A DNA stretch of 64,000 bases from CBDDBX01 sp965225955 (lineage in GTDB: Bacteria > Acidobacteriota > Aminicenantia > UBA2199), in the NCBI GenBank assembly GCA_965225955.1, contig CBDDBX010000023.1:1-64000 (forward strand), given 5' to 3'. Numbering within the stretch: the first letter of the stretch is position 1; each line of letters begins with the position of its first letter. The translations under genes and the position numbers were made by a program. This document shows positions 18,865 to 28,106 of the stretch, one piece after another. The notes under the pieces are model-generated. The model was not told the origin of the DNA, did not search any database, and saw only the letters and a list, made by a program, of their open reading frames with translations.

Positions 18865-19722
18865 TCAGATCATTTTTTCTATTACTTTATCCTCAGAAAT
18901 GTAAAAGAGTCTCCAGGAAAGCATAAATACAAAAAAAGATATAACTGCAGCATACATAAAACCTGTCTGATCAGTGATTTTACCGTACAGAATCAAATCT
19001 CTCGGTGCTCCTACAAGATAAGTTAGAGGGTTCCATTTAATAATCGATTTCAGTAAAGGATGACTGACTTTTGACGAATAGACTACCGGAGTTACATACA
19101 GTAAGAGATTAATAAGCAGTTCTGTAATCTTTACTATTTCCTTGGTTATAACATTTGGAATTGCAAAAAGAAGTCCTACACCTGTAGCAAAAAAGAACAG
19201 TGGCAGAACCGCCAGAGGTAAATAAAACATCTCTACGGCAGGAGCAACATCAAAGAAATAAAGCACTATTAAGGTAAGAGAGAATGATAAAACGAAATTC
19301 GCAAGGTATTCTGCCGCCTGTTTTGTAATAAGTGCTTCATGAGGAAATTTCACCTGCATAATGAAATCCTTGGCAACTTCAAGGGTTTTCATTGCTGCAT
19401 TAAAAAATCCCGGGAACATACCCCAGATAGCAGTACTTACCAGTACATAAGCGGGATAAGGAATATCTCCTGTATCCCCCGGCTTAAGAACCCCCGCAGC
19501 GTTCATCAGTACCCATTGAATTATACCCAGTAAAGGTGCAATAAGAATCCACCATATACCAAGAAATGACTGTTTGTATACTGCCAGAAAATCTCTTTTA
19601 AAAAGCTGGATAATCAGATCCCTTGATGAGATAATATTTTTAAACATTACCCCCCACAATCTGAAGAAACCAATTTTATGCCTATAGCCAGGCACATAAA
19701 TATTTATCTGTTTATCTTCCAT
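18865..19722 (-). CDS. wzm: ABC-2 type polysaccharide export permease
   Basis: Inner-membrane permease of 285 residues. An amphipathic N-terminus with LIIQLFKRDFLAVYKQSFLG leads into about six transmembrane helices; the coupling segment KFPHEALITKQ and the late NPLTYLVGAPRDLILYGK block are characteristic of Wzm/RfbA/KpsM-type permeases (ABC2_membrane). It pairs with the ATPase at 16860-18131 to export undecaprenyl-diphosphate-linked glycan. It is preceded by a 48-bp gap after the SGNH gene. Assignment is firm; the glycan class (O-antigen or capsule) is inferred from the Wzt C-terminal domain. Confidence 0.88.
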   Translation of the reverse strand: MEDKQINIYVPGYRHKIGFFRLWGVMFKNIISSRDLIIQLFKRDFLAVYKQSFLGIWWILIAPLLGIIQWVLMNAAGVLKPGDTGDIPYPAYVLVSTAIWGMFPGFFNAAMKTLEVAKDFIMQVKFPHEALITKQAAEYLANFVLSFSLTLIVLYFFDVAPAVEMFYLPLAVLPLFFFATGVGLLFAIPNVITKEIVKITELLINLLLYVTPVVYSSKVSHPLLKSIIKWNPLTYLVGAPRDLILYGKITDQTGFMYAAVISFFVFMLSWRLFYISEDKVIEKMI

Positions 19723-19770
19723 TTACTACCAAAAGACCATTATTGTACTATATCATCACTATTTTTCAAA

Positions 19771-20835
19771 TTATTGCAGGTCAGCCTTACGGTTCGCATC
19801 AATCCGAACCATATATCTATCATAGAGTTCTTCTGTATAGAGTATACTTCCCTCAAAACTCAAATGTGAATTAAGTACTCCTTTCCCTCCGTCAAAAAAA
19901 AGCTCAGGTTTTGAGTTATCTATAGATTTAATTTCATACTGAGGTATAAACACAACGTTGGAATATTCTGCAGCTATTCCGCTAACCCCCTTATAGAAAT
20001 CCTCTCTGTTTTTCACATACCTGAGAGTTGATATATATTCAGGGGTTTCAACAAGTAGTACCTTCACTCCATCTTTATTCAGAAGATCCAGAAGTTCAAC
20101 AAAATATCTGAGCTTTTCTCTATTTTCATCGCTATTTATATAAAAATCACTCTCAGGATAATCTATATATCTCCCATCCCAGTTCTTCTCTATTTCCTGA
20201 ACCCTCTTATTGGTTAGCAGAGTTTCTGTTCTGAAACTGCTGTTTGTATTTGTAGCATATCCTATTGGGGTATAAAGAGCTTTTCTGTTTCCTGTTCCTC
20301 TGATTTTTCCGTAAAGCCCCCAGAAGACACCTTCAGTTAAAGCAAATCTGTATTTATAGAGATTCACTTCCAGATTCCCTACCATTCCGGCATAAGATGC
20401 AGGATCAAGACTACTCTCCTCAATCATTATCCTGAGTCCTTCTGATCCTGTAAGTCTCGGAAGATCCTCAAAATCCGGTGCTTTAAGAAAAAATACAGGT
20501 ACAGATACTATTGCAAACTCTGGTTTTTTAAACTTCTCCCTGTAAACCTTATAAAAGAAGTAGTTAAAACTATTGTAGTGGCCTCCTTTTGAATAGTTCA
20601 TACAGGAATGGCCCTTTTTTCTTAAAACATCAGGAGAGATTGCAAAAGAGGTGTGGGAATCACCAAGTACAATTATGTCTGCAGATTCAACTCTGCAATA
20701 GTATTGCCTTAAATCAAAATGCTCATTAAGCAGAAGTACTATACGGGGAATCGCCAGAAAATCAAAAAGCAGAAAGATCACTACAAAAACGCTAAGCTTA
20801 ATACCTGTTTTAATAAGAATTTTTCTATCTGCCAT
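19771..20835 (-). CDS. SGNH-hydrolase-like membrane-anchored protein
   Basis: Protein of 354 residues with one N-terminal transmembrane helix (about 9-31) and an extracytoplasmic domain. VLGDSHTSF near 56-64 is the SGNH nucleophile block (GDS), and GVLNSHLSFEG near 320-330 supplies the late His. This layout resembles the AlgJ/AlgX/DltD-like partners of MBOAT acyltransferases. It follows an MBOAT gene by 15 bp and probably takes the acyl group handed across the membrane and places it on the polysaccharide. A second, divergent copy lies at 23936-24889. Confidence 0.72.
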   Translation of the reverse strand: MADRKILIKTGIKLSVFVVIFLLFDFLAIPRIVLLLNEHFDLRQYYCRVESADIIVLGDSHTSFAISPDVLRKKGHSCMNYSKGGHYNSFNYFFYKVYREKFKKPEFAIVSVPVFFLKAPDFEDLPRLTGSEGLRIMIEESSLDPASYAGMVGNLEVNLYKYRFALTEGVFWGLYGKIRGTGNRKALYTPIGYATNTNSSFRTETLLTNKRVQEIEKNWDGRYIDYPESDFYINSDENREKLRYFVELLDLLNKDGVKVLLVETPEYISTLRYVKNREDFYKGVSGIAAEYSNVVFIPQYEIKSIDNSKPELFFDGGKGVLNSHLSFEGSILYTEELYDRYMVRIDANRKADLQ

Positions 20836-20850
20836 ATTTTACACCACTAT

Positions 20851-22332
20851 TCAGAACTGAAAATATATAAACTCTCCGCCTCTGAATTCGCCAAAAACAA
20901 TCAGAACAAAAACAATCAGATAGTATGCCCCCCACCTTAACAAACGCTTCTGTTCTATATAATCTGAAATTTTAACCCTGCTGTTAATGTACTGGATCAA
21001 CTCCATAGCTGCAATTGCCAGTACAATTACAAGAGCCCCAAATTTTCCAACACTTAGCATGTCAAAATAGAAATTATATCCATCAAACCTGAAAATATTC
21101 CTGACTATATATATTGCATCCTGAATAGAGTTTGCTCTGAAGAAGATCCATGTTAAACATACAGCATTGAATATGAATATAGTATTTATAAACTTTCTTA
21201 AAACCGGAACTTTTTTCAAAAACGTTCTCTTAACAACTCTCTTTCTGAACTTTTTTGTAAGGTGTGATAAAGCCAGATATAATCCATGAATCACCCCCCA
21301 CAGTACAAATGTCCATTTGGCTCCATGCCATAAACCACCCAGAAACATGGTTACAGTCATTCCGATTACATATGCAGCATTATCCACTCTGAGCTTCATA
21401 AATCTGTCTCCTTTAACTTTACCAAGAACCAAATATGAAACCGGCAGAAACAGATAATCTCTCAACCATGTTGATAATGAAATATGCCACCTGTTCCAGA
21501 ATTCAGGAAAAGATGTTGCAGAATACGGACGATCAAAGTTTTTCATAAGATCGATACCAAAAATTCTGGCTGCTCCAATTGCAATATCAGAGTAACCGGA
21601 AAAATCACAATAGATCTGAAAAGCAAAACAGTAAGTTGCAAAAATCAGAGGAACCCCTGTAAATTTATCTACATTATTATAGACTCCATCAACATACACG
21701 GCCAGTCTGTTTGCCAGAACAATTTTCTTAAAAAAGCCCCAGGCCATTAGCTGTAGTCCGCTTCTGATGCGGCTGTAATCCAGATGTTTATCTGCCTTTA
21801 TCTGAGCCAGCATATTCCGGGATCTCTCAATAGGTCCGGCTACCAACTGGGGAAAGAAAGACACATAGAGGGCAAAATTCCCAAAATTACGATCAGATTT
21901 CTGTACTCCCCGATAGACATCAATAGAGTAACTCATTGTCTGAAAAGTATAGAAAGAAATACCTACCGGCAAAAGCACCCTCAATTCTGGTGCATCAAAA
22001 GGAATCGCGAGAAAATTCAGTACATCTCCCAGAGAACTGCTGAAGAAATTAAAATACTTAAAACTGAATAGTAACCCAAGATTTGAAAAGAGACTCAATA
22101 TTAACCATTTACGCTTCTCTTTCAGATTTTCAATTCCATCCATTCTACCTGAAGCATAGTAATCAATAGCTGTTGACACAATAATCAGAACGATATATTC
22201 AGGCTTCCAGCACATATAAAAATAGTAACTGGCCGCCAGAAGTGCCCAGTTTCTGAATCGTTGCGGTATTATACCAAACAGCAATACTACAACAGGAAAG
22301 AAGATTAAAAATTCTATTGAATTAAAGAGCAT
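20851..22332 (-). CDS. MBOAT family O-acyltransferase (AlgI-like)
   Basis: Polytopic membrane protein of 493 residues beginning MLFNSIEFLIFFP. MBOAT motifs are clear: PQLVAGPIERS, FCDFSGYSDIAIG, FPEFWNRWHISLSTWLRDY, and the catalytic His in FLGGLWHGAKWTF near residue 325. These enzymes move acetyl or other acyl groups across the inner membrane for polysaccharide O-acylation. It is the paralogue of the MBOAT at 22459-23946, and an SGNH protein follows directly. A possible internal promoter sits in the 126-bp gap upstream. Confidence 0.92.
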   Translation of the reverse strand: MLFNSIEFLIFFPVVVLLFGIIPQRFRNWALLAASYYFYMCWKPEYIVLIIVSTAIDYYASGRMDGIENLKEKRKWLILSLFSNLGLLFSFKYFNFFSSSLGDVLNFLAIPFDAPELRVLLPVGISFYTFQTMSYSIDVYRGVQKSDRNFGNFALYVSFFPQLVAGPIERSRNMLAQIKADKHLDYSRIRSGLQLMAWGFFKKIVLANRLAVYVDGVYNNVDKFTGVPLIFATYCFAFQIYCDFSGYSDIAIGAARIFGIDLMKNFDRPYSATSFPEFWNRWHISLSTWLRDYLFLPVSYLVLGKVKGDRFMKLRVDNAAYVIGMTVTMFLGGLWHGAKWTFVLWGVIHGLYLALSHLTKKFRKRVVKRTFLKKVPVLRKFINTIFIFNAVCLTWIFFRANSIQDAIYIVRNIFRFDGYNFYFDMLSVGKFGALVIVLAIAAMELIQYINSRVKISDYIEQKRLLRWGAYYLIVFVLIVFGEFRGGEFIYFQF

Positions 22333-22379
22333 AAATTACTTCACATAACAATTTCTGTAACTGAATTTCAGATAAAGGT

Positions 22380-22408
22380 ATTTTAATTCTTTTGGCTCTG
22401 TGAGTCAA
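22380..22408 (-). promoter_or_regulatory. Candidate internal sigma-70 promoter
   Basis: On the minus strand TTGACT (plus 22403-22408) and TAAAAT (plus 22380-22385) are separated by 17 bp. The site lies in the 126-bp gap between the two MBOAT genes and would allow separate expression of the distal exporter and transferase genes. Supported only by hexamer match and spacing. Confidence 0.4.
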
Positions 22409-22458
22409 TCATCCGGTATAATCATACTTTCCCGAAGCTTTTATAGCAGAAGAGTTAT

Positions 22459-23946
22459 TTAAAACTTAAAGTATATGAAGGGCTGCTCAGTTCCAAAAAA
22501 ACCAAACAGTAGTATTGAGAATAGCAGCAGATAATATATCCCCCATCTTACCGGAAGGGTTTTTCCCATAAACACATCACCTGTTCTCTCCCCTTTTCTG
22601 CTTACTATATGTACAAAAACTCCTATTATCAGAGTTCCAAGCCATATCCACAGGTCAAAGCCATCTATATTTACCAGTTTTGAAATACCTGTTTCACCGG
22701 AGCCAAAGATTCTGCCCACGATTTTAAAGGCTGTATCTACGTTATCTGCTCTGAAAAATATCCAGAGAAAAGATACCATGGAAAAAGTAAAAGCCACTCT
22801 GAAAGGTTTTACAATATCCTGCCACACAGTCCCTTTCACCCTCTTATTTAACTTCTTTCTCTTCTTTTTTGTAAGATAGGCACTAATCATATATAGAGAA
22901 TGAAAAGCTCCCCAGAGAACAAAAGATATCCCTGCTCCATGCCACAGACCACAGCCAACCATAGTTACAGTAGTACCGGCTACATAAGCCCAGGTTTCAT
23001 TCTTAATTCCCACTAACCTGTTCTTCCTGATCTTACCGGAAACGCTATAAGCTACAGGCAAAAAGATATAGTCCATAAGCCAGGAGGTAAGAGACATATG
23101 CCACTTTTTCCAGAACTCAGTAATATTCTTTGCAAAGTATGGAGCATTGAAATTTTCAGCCATCCTGAAGCCCATTATCTTACCAAGTCCAATTGCCATA
23201 TCTGTATAACCAGAGAAATCAGCATAGAGCTGAATACTGAAAAGTATCGTACCTGCAATCAGTTCAAGTCCGCTGTAATTTTCCGGTTTACCAAATATTG
23301 AGTTAACAGCAACAGCTACTCTGTCTGCAATAACAATCTTTTTAAAAAAGCCCCATAAGATGAGCCTCAGACCAGAAACTACTCTGTTATAATCAAAATC
23401 ATACTTACAGCCGAACTGGGCAATCAGTTTATCAGCTCTGTCAATTGGTCCTGCGGTAAAAGCTGGAAAAAACGAGATATAGAGAGCCAGTTTTCCAAAA
23501 TGCTTCTCCGGTTTACATGTTCCACGATAGACATCTACAGCATACCCAATCATCTTGAATGTATAATATGAAATACCTGCAGGTATTATCCATTTGTAAA
23601 ACACCGGATTGTAGCTAAAATCAAAAAGCCCCAGCATCTTCTTTAAAGATTCATTAAAAAAGTTAAGATATTTAAACAGAAAAAGAGGGGCGACACTAAT
23701 CAGAATAGTAGCAATCAGCCAGATTCTCTTTCTGTTCCCATCTGTTTCTGATCCGATTTTCCTTACCAGAATATAATTCAGTGCAGTCACTCCGGCCAGC
23801 ATTACACCATATTCAGGGTTCCAGCTTAAACAGAAATAGTAACTGGCACCAAGCAATACTCCCCATCTGAATCTATATGGAAGTAAAAAATATAGAACAA
23901 CCGTTACAGTATAAAATAGAGTGAAGTTGACAGAATTAAATAACAT
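22459..23946 (-). CDS. MBOAT family O-acyltransferase (AlgI-like), second copy
   Basis: A 495-residue MBOAT protein beginning MLFNSVNFTLFY, almost the same opening as its neighbour. It has FFPAFTAGPIDRAD, YADFSGYTDMAIGLG, ITEFWKKWHMSLTSWLMDYI and the catalytic His in CGLWHGAGISF. The transmembrane pattern matches the first copy, but many loops differ, so the two probably serve different acyl donors or sugar positions. It overlaps the upstream SGNH gene by 11 bp, so that pair is likely translated together. Confidence 0.92.
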   Translation of the reverse strand: MLFNSVNFTLFYTVTVVLYFLLPYRFRWGVLLGASYYFCLSWNPEYGVMLAGVTALNYILVRKIGSETDGNRKRIWLIATILISVAPLFLFKYLNFFNESLKKMLGLFDFSYNPVFYKWIIPAGISYYTFKMIGYAVDVYRGTCKPEKHFGKLALYISFFPAFTAGPIDRADKLIAQFGCKYDFDYNRVVSGLRLILWGFFKKIVIADRVAVAVNSIFGKPENYSGLELIAGTILFSIQLYADFSGYTDMAIGLGKIMGFRMAENFNAPYFAKNITEFWKKWHMSLTSWLMDYIFLPVAYSVSGKIRKNRLVGIKNETWAYVAGTTVTMVGCGLWHGAGISFVLWGAFHSLYMISAYLTKKKRKKLNKRVKGTVWQDIVKPFRVAFTFSMVSFLWIFFRADNVDTAFKIVGRIFGSGETGISKLVNIDGFDLWIWLGTLIIGVFVHIVSRKGERTGDVFMGKTLPVRWGIYYLLLFSILLFGFFGTEQPFIYFKF

Positions 23947-24889
23947 TTAACCCTCTCAGTTTATCAACAAGTATTGATGTAAAAAGGATTGCTCCTTTAA
24001 GTTTAAGATGATGAGTATCGTAGTAATGATGATCTTCAAGTTCACGGATTTTCCATTTATAGAAGTTTATAAACTCAATATTCTTATATTTAGCACATTC
24101 ATAACGCAACATTCTTCCAAACAGTTTTTCTCCATCATCAACGAATGTATTTCTTGTATTCTCAAACCAGACAGGACTAACCGGAGGTTGATAAATAACA
24201 ATTTTTGCACTGGATTCCCCCAGTCTTTTTATAGCTTTTTTAAGCACTTTATAGCGTATTCCTCTCAGAACCATGGCTTTATACCAGGGATGCCCCTTTC
24301 TTATACTCTCAAGATCAGCACTTCTCTTAGGCTCCCTGTGATCATTAACCTCATAATAGCCTTTTTTCCCAATCCTGTGATCACCAGATGGCAGAGCATA
24401 ATCTCTGTTACTGTAATTCTGTACTATCATTCGGAAAATCTTCTGATATGTGAATATAAAATCTCCCTTCAGAAGAGCAAACTGATCCGGCAGACTCATA
24501 TTAAGAATAGCAGAATATGATATATACCCAGGTTCTATGGAACTATCATTAAGCTGAAAAATGCTGGCACTCAGGATAATAACTCTGTTATCTGTCAGGC
24601 ATCTGTATTTCTGCAACAGATTACCTGAGGTTATCAGATCACCTGATCCGATAGCCACATTATAACACTCTCTTCCGGTCTTTTTCTTTACAACAGCAGG
24701 TATTATCTGCCTTTCTGCTCTTGAATCCCCCGCAACAATTATAGTATCAGCTGAAAGGTTCCCAAGGAAACTCCCGGCTTTCATCTCCATCTCTTCACTA
24801 AGAGGTAAATCATTAAACATAAGATTCACGGAGTACAGGAGCAGTATCGGAAACAGAAAAACTGAAAATTTTAAAGTAAACTTCTTCAT
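23936..24889 (-). CDS. SGNH-hydrolase-like membrane-anchored protein, second copy
   Basis: Protein of 317 residues with an N-terminal membrane anchor (FSVFLFPILLLYSVNLMF) and an extracytoplasmic SGNH-type domain. IIVAGDSRAERQIIP has the GDS nucleophile, and YYDTHHLKLKG near the C-terminus has the D-x-x-H type pair. It is only distantly like the copy at 19771-20835. The 11-bp overlap with the MBOAT start argues that the two proteins form a functional acyl-transfer pair. It could be an acetyltransferase or an esterase. Confidence 0.68.
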   Translation of the reverse strand: MKKFTLKFSVFLFPILLLYSVNLMFNDLPLSEEMEMKAGSFLGNLSADTIIVAGDSRAERQIIPAVVKKKTGRECYNVAIGSGDLITSGNLLQKYRCLTDNRVIILSASIFQLNDSSIEPGYISYSAILNMSLPDQFALLKGDFIFTYQKIFRMIVQNYSNRDYALPSGDHRIGKKGYYEVNDHREPKRSADLESIRKGHPWYKAMVLRGIRYKVLKKAIKRLGESSAKIVIYQPPVSPVWFENTRNTFVDDGEKLFGRMLRYECAKYKNIEFINFYKWKIRELEDHHYYDTHHLKLKGAILFTSILVDKLRGLNVI

Positions 24890-24940
24890 CAGCGGATATA
24901 CCAGGTAATTCAGGATGATTATACTACAGAACAGACTCTC

Positions 24941-27031
24941 TTAAAAACTACTACCCCTGATATAATATAAACCCGGCATAACAGTTACCAATGCTTCACA
25001 GGGGATGATTTTCAGAGAAGAATTCCCTCCCTGAGAATTATTGTGTATATAACTGATACGATTTACCCTGAAATACCTGATCAGTTCCTCATTGATGTAC
25101 AGTTCTCTCTTTCCGTTCCTGATTCTGATATCTGCATAAGGAATAGTTCCAAGGTACATTACAGGTCTTTTACCTGCATAATAGGGAAGAAGCCATGAGT
25201 CAGGCCCTCCCCAGTAGGCAACGCCTTCGTTCTCACCAACATGTTCATTAATATACTGCCACACCTCTCCTTTAAGTAGTGAGGAAATTTCCGGTGATTT
25301 TACTACATCCTTTGTTTCCATTGATTTAAGGAGAACATGCTTCCACTCAATACTTCCGCCTGAACCTCCAGTCCAGCAGGTTACGATATTGAAAAGTACC
25401 ATTACCACAACCATTGTGCCGGTGAATATATCCAGAAACCTGGCGGTAATAAACCGGTCATATATATACCCCCACAGAATAAGGCCGGCAACAGGCATAA
25501 AACTGAATAGTCTGTAATTATATGGCGAGAAATAGTATGTAAAATATGATAAAAGCAGAATGGAGGAGAACCAGAACACCATTCTTCCATACCTCTGACC
25601 TCTACCTGCCAGCAGGAGGACTCCAAAAGCTATAAAACCAACAATTCCAAAAGTGAAGAACTGTACACCAAATCCCGAAATGTTTGGCAAATCCGGTGAA
25701 TACGCAGCTCCGGTATCTCTTAAACGATAAGGCATATACAGCAAATTCCTAAGTATCGTGCTATCTGGCAGTTTACTGTTAAATTCCCTGTCATCTCCTG
25801 AAAAGGTTACTGGAGGGTGATGCCCCACAAAAGGTTTTATATAATCATATTTATAGACAACAACTGCTGCTGCAGAAACTACGACAATAAGTATAAGGGG
25901 GATCTTTATAAGCTTCCACCTTATAGAAGTTTTCTCTTTAAAAATGGACAGAGTTACCAGAACAATTACAGAAGCTAGTACTGCAATAGAACTGGTACTG
26001 ACATTTATATTGAAAATTGAACCACTCAGGCAGAGGTTTTTAATAAACCAGAAACCTCCGACCGGAAATATCAGAGAAATAAAGATTACACTCCATTTTC
26101 CGATTTCTTTCACCCCTGCTTTAATCAGAAATCTTCGGCCATATACAGCAAGAGTTACCAATATTCCCAATATTATCAGCTTAGGACCGGTTATCTTAAT
26201 ACCAGCAAGCAACCCCGCTGCCATAAAAGCCATTACAGCAGCTCCACGGCTTTTCTCCACCATCAGGTTATGCATACAGTAGAGAAATATAAACGTAAGA
26301 GAGGTAAATACAACATGATCCTGACAACTTATGCTACCTGCAAGTAGTGAGGGAATAAAGTAGATAATACAGGCATATCTTACAGCTGTACCGGTTCTGA
26401 TTCTCATCCCTTTCATAATTCTGTAGGATGTAATCATCAACAGAATACTGAACAGGAACTGAGGGAGCTCAACAAATCTCTCTCCCAAACCTTTTAAAAA
26501 CCAGAAGTGAAACAGCTTACTCCCCATAGGAAAAGCATTTATTCTCTCAACAGGAGATACCGTTTCGAGGGGTATTTCCCCCAGACGGTTCCATTCCATA
26601 ACCGGGGGAAGATGGTAAGTAAAGACATCCCATACAAGTGGAGGTAAAAGATATATTTTCAAAAGGGTTACTGTAATATAGGATACAGTAATTACTACAA
26701 CAAAGCGGTTCAGAAAACTCAATTCCCTCCATAATGTCCGAATTCCATTAAGCAGTCCACACCTGAATTTCCACTCTTTTTTTAATTTAACCACAATAAG
26801 CATGAGGCATGCAGAGAAAATAATATTAATTGAATAAACAGATACAGAACTGAGATTTTTTAACAGTACTCCGGCAATAAGTATTGTTAAAGAGATCTGA
26901 TAGAAAAAGACGAGAGCAGTAGATATAATACTATCAGCTCCACCTCGTAATTTTAAGAAAGAGGTTGTAAATATTCCGGCAACCGCCAGAACAATACAAT
27001 TAGTTACCAGAAAAAGAAACAGATCCGACAC
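24941..27031 (-). CDS. GT-C type membrane glycosyltransferase-like protein
   Basis: Large integral membrane protein, 696 residues, with about a dozen helices and a soluble C-terminal domain of about 130 residues. After the third helix the loop LPPLVWDVFTYHLPPVMEW has a WD-x-x-x-YHLP acidic motif of the kind seen in GT-C superfamily enzymes, where the Asp is catalytic. The start codon is GTG, 10 nt after GGGAGG. It probably transfers a sugar from a polyprenyl-phosphate donor outside the inner membrane, or is a related protein of unknown activity. It follows the GDP-fucose synthase-like gene by 51 bp. Confidence 0.62.
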   Translation of the reverse strand: MSDLFLFLVTNCIVLAVAGIFTTSFLKLRGGADSIISTALVFFYQISLTILIAGVLLKNLSSVSVYSINIIFSACLMLIVVKLKKEWKFRCGLLNGIRTLWRELSFLNRFVVVITVSYITVTLLKIYLLPPLVWDVFTYHLPPVMEWNRLGEIPLETVSPVERINAFPMGSKLFHFWFLKGLGERFVELPQFLFSILLMITSYRIMKGMRIRTGTAVRYACIIYFIPSLLAGSISCQDHVVFTSLTFIFLYCMHNLMVEKSRGAAVMAFMAAGLLAGIKITGPKLIILGILVTLAVYGRRFLIKAGVKEIGKWSVIFISLIFPVGGFWFIKNLCLSGSIFNINVSTSSIAVLASVIVLVTLSIFKEKTSIRWKLIKIPLILIVVVSAAAVVVYKYDYIKPFVGHHPPVTFSGDDREFNSKLPDSTILRNLLYMPYRLRDTGAAYSPDLPNISGFGVQFFTFGIVGFIAFGVLLLAGRGQRYGRMVFWFSSILLLSYFTYYFSPYNYRLFSFMPVAGLILWGYIYDRFITARFLDIFTGTMVVVMVLFNIVTCWTGGSGGSIEWKHVLLKSMETKDVVKSPEISSLLKGEVWQYINEHVGENEGVAYWGGPDSWLLPYYAGKRPVMYLGTIPYADIRIRNGKRELYINEELIRYFRVNRISYIHNNSQGGNSSLKIIPCEALVTVMPGLYYIRGSSF

Positions 27032-27082
27032 CAGGCCCGAACCTCCCTTAACATCTGTTCCGGCACTTCACAGTGCCCTGTA

Positions 27083-28018
27083 TTATGAATACTTTAACCT
27101 GAAATCTTCATATGCTCTGGTAATGCCTTCTCTGAGCTCAGTTTCAGCTCTCCAGCCCAGATCATTGATTCTTTTGACATTCAATAATTTACGTGGTGTT
27201 CCGTCAGGTTTTGATGTATCCCACTCAATTTCCCCTTCAAACCCCACAACATCACGAATAGTTTCAGCCAGTTCTTTTATGGAGATATCTTCCCCAACCC
27301 CAATATTTATTACTTCGCCAATATCTTTATGGCTGTATTTTTCCATAAGAAAGATCACCGCATCAGCAAGGTCATCAGAGTACAGAAATTCTCTTTTAGG
27401 AGATCCTGTTCCCCACAAAGTTACCTTATTACCGCTCTCTTTTGCTTCATGAAACTTCCTTATAAGAGCAGGCAGCACATGAGAGGTCTCCAGATTATAA
27501 TTGTCATTGGGACCGTACAGATTTGTAGGCATTACAGAAATAAAATCTGTTCCAAACTGCTCATTGTAGTAACGGCACATCTTAAGCCCTGCAATCTTGG
27601 CAATAGCATAAGCTTCATTTGTAGGTTCAAGAGGTGATGTTAGTAATGAATCTTCAGATATAGGTTGTGGAGCATGCTTTGGATAGATACAGGAGCTTCC
27701 CAGAAAAAGAAGCTTCTTCACACCATTTCTGTAAGCTGCATCTATTACATTTGTCTGAATTGCCAGATTATTAAAAATAAATTCTCCGGGATAAGTCTTA
27801 TTAGCCCAGATTCCACCAACTTTTGCAGCTGCAAGAAATACATAATCTGGTTTTTCTTCACTAAAGAAGTTATTAACCTTCTCCTGATTCAGCAGGTCAA
27901 GAGCTTCTCTGTCTATTTTTATTATATTTGTATATCCTCTGGTTTCCAGTCTTCTGGTAATAGCTGAACCAACAAGTCCTTTATAACCAGCAACTACAAT
28001 CTTATCTGATTTATTCAT
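27083..28018 (-). CDS. fcl: GDP-L-fucose synthase-like epimerase/reductase
   Basis: SDR enzyme of about 311 residues that converts GDP-4-keto-6-deoxy-mannose to GDP-L-fucose. It shows VVAGYKGLVGSAITRRL, the fcl-type FLAAAKVGGIWANK, SSCIYPKHAPQPI, the YAIAKIAG catalytic Y-x3-K, and PTNLYGPNDNYN. These blocks are specific for this family. The ATG at 28018 is chosen over an in-frame GTG at 28027 because GAGGTG lies 7 nt before it. The partner GDP-mannose dehydratase (gmd) is not in this window; it must be encoded elsewhere or the substrate differs. Confidence 0.9.
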   Translation of the reverse strand: MNKSDKIVVAGYKGLVGSAITRRLETRGYTNIIKIDREALDLLNQEKVNNFFSEEKPDYVFLAAAKVGGIWANKTYPGEFIFNNLAIQTNVIDAAYRNGVKKLLFLGSSCIYPKHAPQPISEDSLLTSPLEPTNEAYAIAKIAGLKMCRYYNEQFGTDFISVMPTNLYGPNDNYNLETSHVLPALIRKFHEAKESGNKVTLWGTGSPKREFLYSDDLADAVIFLMEKYSHKDIGEVINIGVGEDISIKELAETIRDVVGFEGEIEWDTSKPDGTPRKLLNVKRINDLGWRAETELREGITRAYEDFRLKYS

Positions 28019-28106
28019 AACACTCACCTCTGTTTATGGTAAATACAATGTTACAGTAATTACCACCTATTTGCAATTACAACATCACCTGTAACACGGC
28101 ATCAGA

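Noticed and set aside
28050..28095. GTTACAG...CTGTAAC inverted repeat between the UXS-like and fcl genes
   Set aside because: Seven-base arms 32 bp apart in AT-rich DNA are easily due to chance.
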